In this document: in pieces, positions 60,925 to 64,000 of the stretch
How positions within the stretch are numbered: position 1 is the stretch's first letter
Layout of the letters: the number at the start of each line of letters is the position of its first letter
Assembly (NCBI GenBank): GCA_942490995.1
Contig: CALOBG010000014.1
Span: 62,001-126,000, forward strand
DNA: 64,000 nt
Direction of reading: 5' to 3'
Source of the DNA: UBA981 sp942490995
Lineage (GTDB): Bacteria > Pseudomonadota > Gammaproteobacteria > Ga0077536
Notes under the pieces: generated by a model
Database searches by the model: none
What the model saw: the letters and a program-made list of their open reading frames with translations, nothing else
What the model was told of the DNA's origin: nothing
Program-made: the position numbers and the translations under genes

Positions 60925-62715
60925 TCATCGGCGCGCTGCGGTTTTACCCGCTGCGTTACGCTGCGATGGCACGAACTCGGTCGTGACAGCCTCGCGCAAC
61001 AACTCGGGCGGCAGCAGCCCCTGGGCGAGAATGAAATCGTGGAACGCCAGCGCGTCGAAATCGTCTTTCAACATCAGCTCGGTCTGGGTCCGCAGCGCCT
61101 GTAGTTTCGTGTAGCCGTAATAGTAGGCCGTGGCCTGGCCCGGCATGCGATAGGTATAGCGCTCGACCTCGTTCTGTGCCCAGGTCTCGCCAAGGACCAC
61201 ATCCTCGAGCAACACGCGCTTGGCATCTTCCGGCGTAATCAAACCGAGATTCAGCATCGGATCGAGATACATCCGGGCGGCCCGGGCAAGCCGATACTGC
61301 AGCGAAATCATCTGCGCATCCAGCGGCAGGTAGGGTTTGACAATCGCCTCGGCATACAGCGCCCAGCCCTCGACATTGGCGCTGTTGAACGAAAACACCG
61401 CGCGCGCGATCGACACGCCTTCCTCGATCATCGCCGAGTACTGCAGCTCGTGTCCCGGCCGCGCCTCGTGCGCGGTCAACGTCAACGTGCCAGCCTCGTA
61501 ATTGTCGTCGCTTTGCTGCCAGCTGCCATCGGCATTCCTGCCGAGCCGCGGTAACACGAACACCGGAAACTCGCCCGTGTTGCCAATCAGGCGCGGCGTT
61601 TCGAGATGTGCGGCGGGTTGCGCGGCCGTCTCCGCCTCGGAGGCGATCCGGATGCCGGCGTTGCGATCGGGCAGCGATACCAGCCGGTTATCGCGAATGA
61701 TCTTCTCGAGGTCCTTCAACCGTGCATTGTAATAGTCGAGAAGTTCATCGCCCGCGATCCGCTCTTCTTTCAGTAACCGGATCACTTCACGATAATCGCT
61801 GGTGTCATAGCCTTTCTGTTTCGCGATGAGCGGGGCAAGCGCATCCATCTCGTTGCGGATGTCCATATAACCCTGGGTCGCGGTCTGAATCAGATGTTGC
61901 GGCGACTCGTAAACGCCCCAGTTGCGCAGGGCGTCCTCGTACAGGATCGCGGGCAAGCGGTAGTCGTCGCGCGCGCGCGGCAAAATCTCAGCTCGCACCC
62001 ACTTGTCGTAATCGTCGAGCTGGCGCACGATTTCCTGGTACGGCTCCTCCCAGCCTTCGAGCCCATACTGCTGGAACAGCTGCTCGATGCCGCTGACGTA
62101 GGACTTCGCATTGCCGAGTTCCTGCTCGATCTCACCCGTGTAAGGACCGATCAATCCGGGCGTGGCGAAACGCTCGGAAGTCCGTGCCTTTGCCAGTTCG
62201 GTGATCGGCTCATAGCCCTCCTCGAGTCCGGCATACTTGCGCAGGCGCACGATGGCGGCTGGCTGCCTGGCTGCGTCAACCTGCGGGTCCAGTAAGCCTC
62301 GCATGCCGTAGAAAATGGTCTGTGGCATGTTGAGGTAGGGCAGCAGATTGTCGTACTCCAGTTGCGAGCTGTAAATATAGTCCTCGCCGGCCTTGATCAG
62401 GATCTGCAGGTCCTGCCTGACCTTCGGGTGGGATTCGTCGATCAGTCGTGCCTTCAGTTCGGCGACCAGCGCTCCGGCCTCGTCCATCTGGCGCTGATGA
62501 ATGTCCTCCCCGAGGTCGAAAATCTTTTCGTCGAGGCCGTCGACGCCGAGCGAGGCGGCACCCTCCGGGTTGTACTTCGCGAGGAACTCCAGCACCAGCT
62601 GGGTGTGAGCGTTGCTGCGGGCAACCCAGTTGTCCTCGGTAGCCGCCGACGCAGGCACGGCGAATGTAAACGCGACCAGCGCTGGCGCAATCCAATGGCT
62701 GAGCTTGATTGTCAT
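60925..62715 (-). CDS. DUF885 family exported protein (metallopeptidase-like)
   Basis: The 596-residue protein has a signal peptide (APALVAFTFAVPASA). DUF885 runs from about residue 30 to the end, with the family zinc motif HEARPGHELQ near residues 416-425 and later NVEGWALYAEAI, LGETWAQNEVERYTYRMPGQATAYYYG. It is probably a periplasmic peptidase or amidase acting on an unknown substrate. It stands alone and is convergent with the small-protein gene at 60395. Usual family length is 580-620. Confidence 0.93.
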   Translation of the reverse strand: MTIKLSHWIAPALVAFTFAVPASAATEDNWVARSNAHTQLVLEFLAKYNPEGAASLGVDGLDEKIFDLGEDIHQRQMDEAGALVAELKARLIDESHPKVRQDLQILIKAGEDYIYSSQLEYDNLLPYLNMPQTIFYGMRGLLDPQVDAARQPAAIVRLRKYAGLEEGYEPITELAKARTSERFATPGLIGPYTGEIEQELGNAKSYVSGIEQLFQQYGLEGWEEPYQEIVRQLDDYDKWVRAEILPRARDDYRLPAILYEDALRNWGVYESPQHLIQTATQGYMDIRNEMDALAPLIAKQKGYDTSDYREVIRLLKEERIAGDELLDYYNARLKDLEKIIRDNRLVSLPDRNAGIRIASEAETAAQPAAHLETPRLIGNTGEFPVFVLPRLGRNADGSWQQSDDNYEAGTLTLTAHEARPGHELQYSAMIEEGVSIARAVFSFNSANVEGWALYAEAIVKPYLPLDAQMISLQYRLARAARMYLDPMLNLGLITPEDAKRVLLEDVVLGETWAQNEVERYTYRMPGQATAYYYGYTKLQALRTQTELMLKDDFDALAFHDFILAQGLLPPELLREAVTTEFVPSQRNAAGKTAARR

Positions 62716-62889
62716 GGGATGATCCTTTTGTCGGGTAATCGCCGGCTGGCGCGGCGGATATTATGCGTCAGACTCCTGAACGGCGCAGAGGCAGTCCCGG
62801 CGGACCCGGCATCCGCCAGCGTGGCAGCAGGCTCGGATCCGCCACGCTGCGGACGGGCGGGCCGGGCGCAAAACGGTGGGGAGCCCCGG

Positions 62890-63147
62890 CTAGAGCCGGC
62901 TCCAGCGACGCCACAATACGTAACGATAGGTTGCCCTGACCGCCGGCGCGATCAGGGTGGCAGCGGTAACGGCGATCATCGCCCGCGGCTCACTGTGAAT
63001 TTCGCTGGCAAGCGTAATCGCCGCAACACCGAGAAATCCGGCGGGGATAAATCCGAACAGTGCGTGGCGGTAAAAAGCCAGCCATTGTCGCGACGCCCAC
63101 AACATGGAACAGGGCCGTGCAGCAAAATCCGCGTTGATAATTTTCAT
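62890..63147 (-). CDS. small membrane protein of unknown function
   Basis: This 85-residue protein has two hydrophobic segments (about 25-45 and 55-74: HALFGFIPAGFLGVAAITLA, MIAVTAATLIAPAVRATYRYVL) and a basic end (WRRWSRL). ATG 63147 is preceded by a purine-rich GGGAGAG and GGAAG; a longer open frame to 63282 starts inside a hairpin. No family is recognised. It is transcribed towards the DUF885 gene. Confidence 0.58.
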   Translation of the reverse strand: MKIINADFAARPCSMLWASRQWLAFYRHALFGFIPAGFLGVAAITLASEIHSEPRAMIAVTAATLIAPAVRATYRYVLWRRWSRL

Positions 63148-63868
63148 CGCTTCCACTCTCCCGATGTCCGCTCCGGTGTTCAGGTCCGGACAACGCCCTG
63201 AGTGTTGTCCTGACCGTGAAGCGGCATTCTGACGGTGGAAGCGCGAGTGGATTTGGCCGAATGCTGCAATGCTTGGTTGCATTGCAGCATTCGTTTATCG
63301 AAAACCCTGTCTCACGCATCGACGCAAAGTTATGAGTTAGATAGTTATTTGTTTTTATAGATAATTTTTACCAAGCAAGTATCACATACCGATAACTGTT
63401 TATTTATCCAGTTAACTGGGTGTTTATCCAGGTCGCAGCCGGGCTGCGGCACTTGAGAGCCAGCGTGGCAGTCGGCCGCGAACACCCGCGGCAGCGCCAC
63501 ACGGGAAGCGCCGATCGCGCCCCCGCACCAGACCGGGGAGATGAGACTTTCTTCACGGACAATCGCGCGAGTTTACGGCATCGTGTGGCATATCAAACAC
63601 CCCAAGGGTCAACGGCAGATGAACTTTTTCAGCAGCAGGCGGAATCGCGCCAACACCCGAAGCGGGGCGGGTGACGCCGGGAATTCCGATGCGTCCTCCC
63701 TGCGCACACCCATGAATGCGCCGCTGCCTTTCGGCCCGTCGCGGATGCAGCCCTGCACCGAGTTGATTGAGGAGGACAGCGGTATTACCGGGGTGTTTTA
63801 CCCTGACGATCAGATTGGCCGCGGCTGAGCCAACGCCGGTCGTTCCCCCGCCCTCCTGATCGCAGGGC
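63148..63868. other. sparse intergenic region with perfect 15-bp hairpin and AT-rich part
   Basis: About 720 bp without a well-supported gene. It holds a perfect 36-nt hairpin (63258-63293), an AT-rich stretch (about 63330-63420) and a LexA-like sequence CTGT-N8-CCAG at 63396-63411. A 95-residue open frame at 63541-63828 has no proper ribosome site and is left out. Confidence 0.5.
63258..63293. repeat. perfect 15-bp inverted repeat
   Basis: CGAATGCTGCAATGC and GCATTGCAGCATTCG pair completely around the 6-base loop TTGGTT. It lies 111 bp upstream of the small membrane-protein gene at 62890 and overlaps no supported gene. It could be an operator, an mRNA-processing element or a mobile-element end. 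It is not followed by a T-run long enough for a clear terminator. Confidence 0.75.
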
Positions 63869-64000
63869 TTACTCGTCCCATACGCGCTCGAGCAGAATCG
63901 CATGCTCCTCACCCTGCTCCTGGTCGCGGGCGATGTAATGGAAAAATTTCTGGAATCCGATTCGCGGCATCCCGGTCGCCAGCCGACGACCGTTCGAGGG
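63869..64000 (-). CDS. 3' end of an unidentified gene (partial, 5' beyond window)
   Basis: The last 43 codons of a minus-strand frame end at TAA 63869. The visible part (GMPRIGFQKFFHYIARDQEQ, then GEEHAILLERVWDE) is acidic and helical at the end, with codon use like the surrounding genes. It is too short to name. The frame is open to the right edge. Confidence 0.6.
   Translation of the reverse strand, partial: PSNGRRLATGMPRIGFQKFFHYIARDQEQGEEHAILLERVWDE

Noticed and set aside
63541..63828. A 95-codon open frame with a plausible-looking C-terminus (EEDSGITGVFYPDD).
   Set aside because: The GGGGAG adjoins the ATG without spacing, composition is Arg/Ser/Asn-rich, and an opposite-strand frame of similar length exists. 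Not enough support to call.
1..64000. CRISPR arrays, insertion sequences, rRNA and phage genes.
   Set aside because: No regular spaced repeats, no transposase or integrase frames, no structural-phage proteins and no rRNA-like conserved blocks were seen on reading both strands.

Overview
The window is GC-rich, densely coded DNA that reads as a chromosomal segment of a free-living, probably marine or sediment gammaproteobacterium. I infer this from the gene families: transmembrane TolB/TPR signalling proteins, DUF885, CocE/NonD and DUF5117-like hydrolases, an Old Yellow Enzyme and an AGCS symporter. Woeseiales or Steroidobacterales-type bacteria carry similar sets, but no 16S or other marker is present, so the placement is tentative. 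I saw no rRNA, tRNA, CRISPR array, insertion sequence or phage gene. Both ends cut genes: an APS kinase on the left and an unidentified minus-strand gene on the right.

Layout. 1-7.1 kb: cysC fragment, an autoregulated TetR repressor, a TolB/TPR membrane protein, small envelope proteins, a monooxygenase-like protein and a metallophosphatase. 7.8-11.1 kb: a large secreted protein (propeller, thrombospondin-3, PKD domains) with five apparent single-base indels, ended by a perfect UUCG terminator. 11.4-20 kb: a TPR protein, a TIR protein, secreted proteins and a lipoprotein metzincin. 20-31 kb: coiled-coil protein, K+ channel, SOUL protein, ATP-pyrophosphatase, double GST domain, fasciclin, a membrane protein/XRE pair, radical SAM protein and a macro-like/TIR fusion. 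30-34 kb: two ATP-grasp enzymes around a CocE hydrolase. 34-42 kb: AGCS symporter, a second membrane protein/XRE pair, a beta-barrel protein, a two-component system and MscS. 42-54 kb: OYE reductase, RecQ, nuclease, acyltransferase with divergent LytTR regulator, GntP permease, truncated haemoglobin behind a perfect FNR-type box, HCCA isomerase, Ca2+/Na+ antiporter and an APC permease. 54-61 kb: a mirror-image locus of two winged-helix/transmembrane/TPR regulators, each followed after exactly 33 bp by a small exported protein of one family. 61-64 kb: DUF885 protein, a small membrane protein and a sparse region.

The strongest candidate for an undescribed system is the 54.0-60.8 kb mirror locus. 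Also notable are the macro-like/TIR fusion at 28.6 kb and four 11-bp-spaced repeats before the beta-barrel gene, which look like the binding site of the OmpR-type regulator encoded next to it.

Several genes (7.8, 33.5, 54.25, 57.83 and 58.73 kb) carry frameshifts or a stop. Most are single-base changes, often in short homopolymers, so assembly error has to be separated from real decay.
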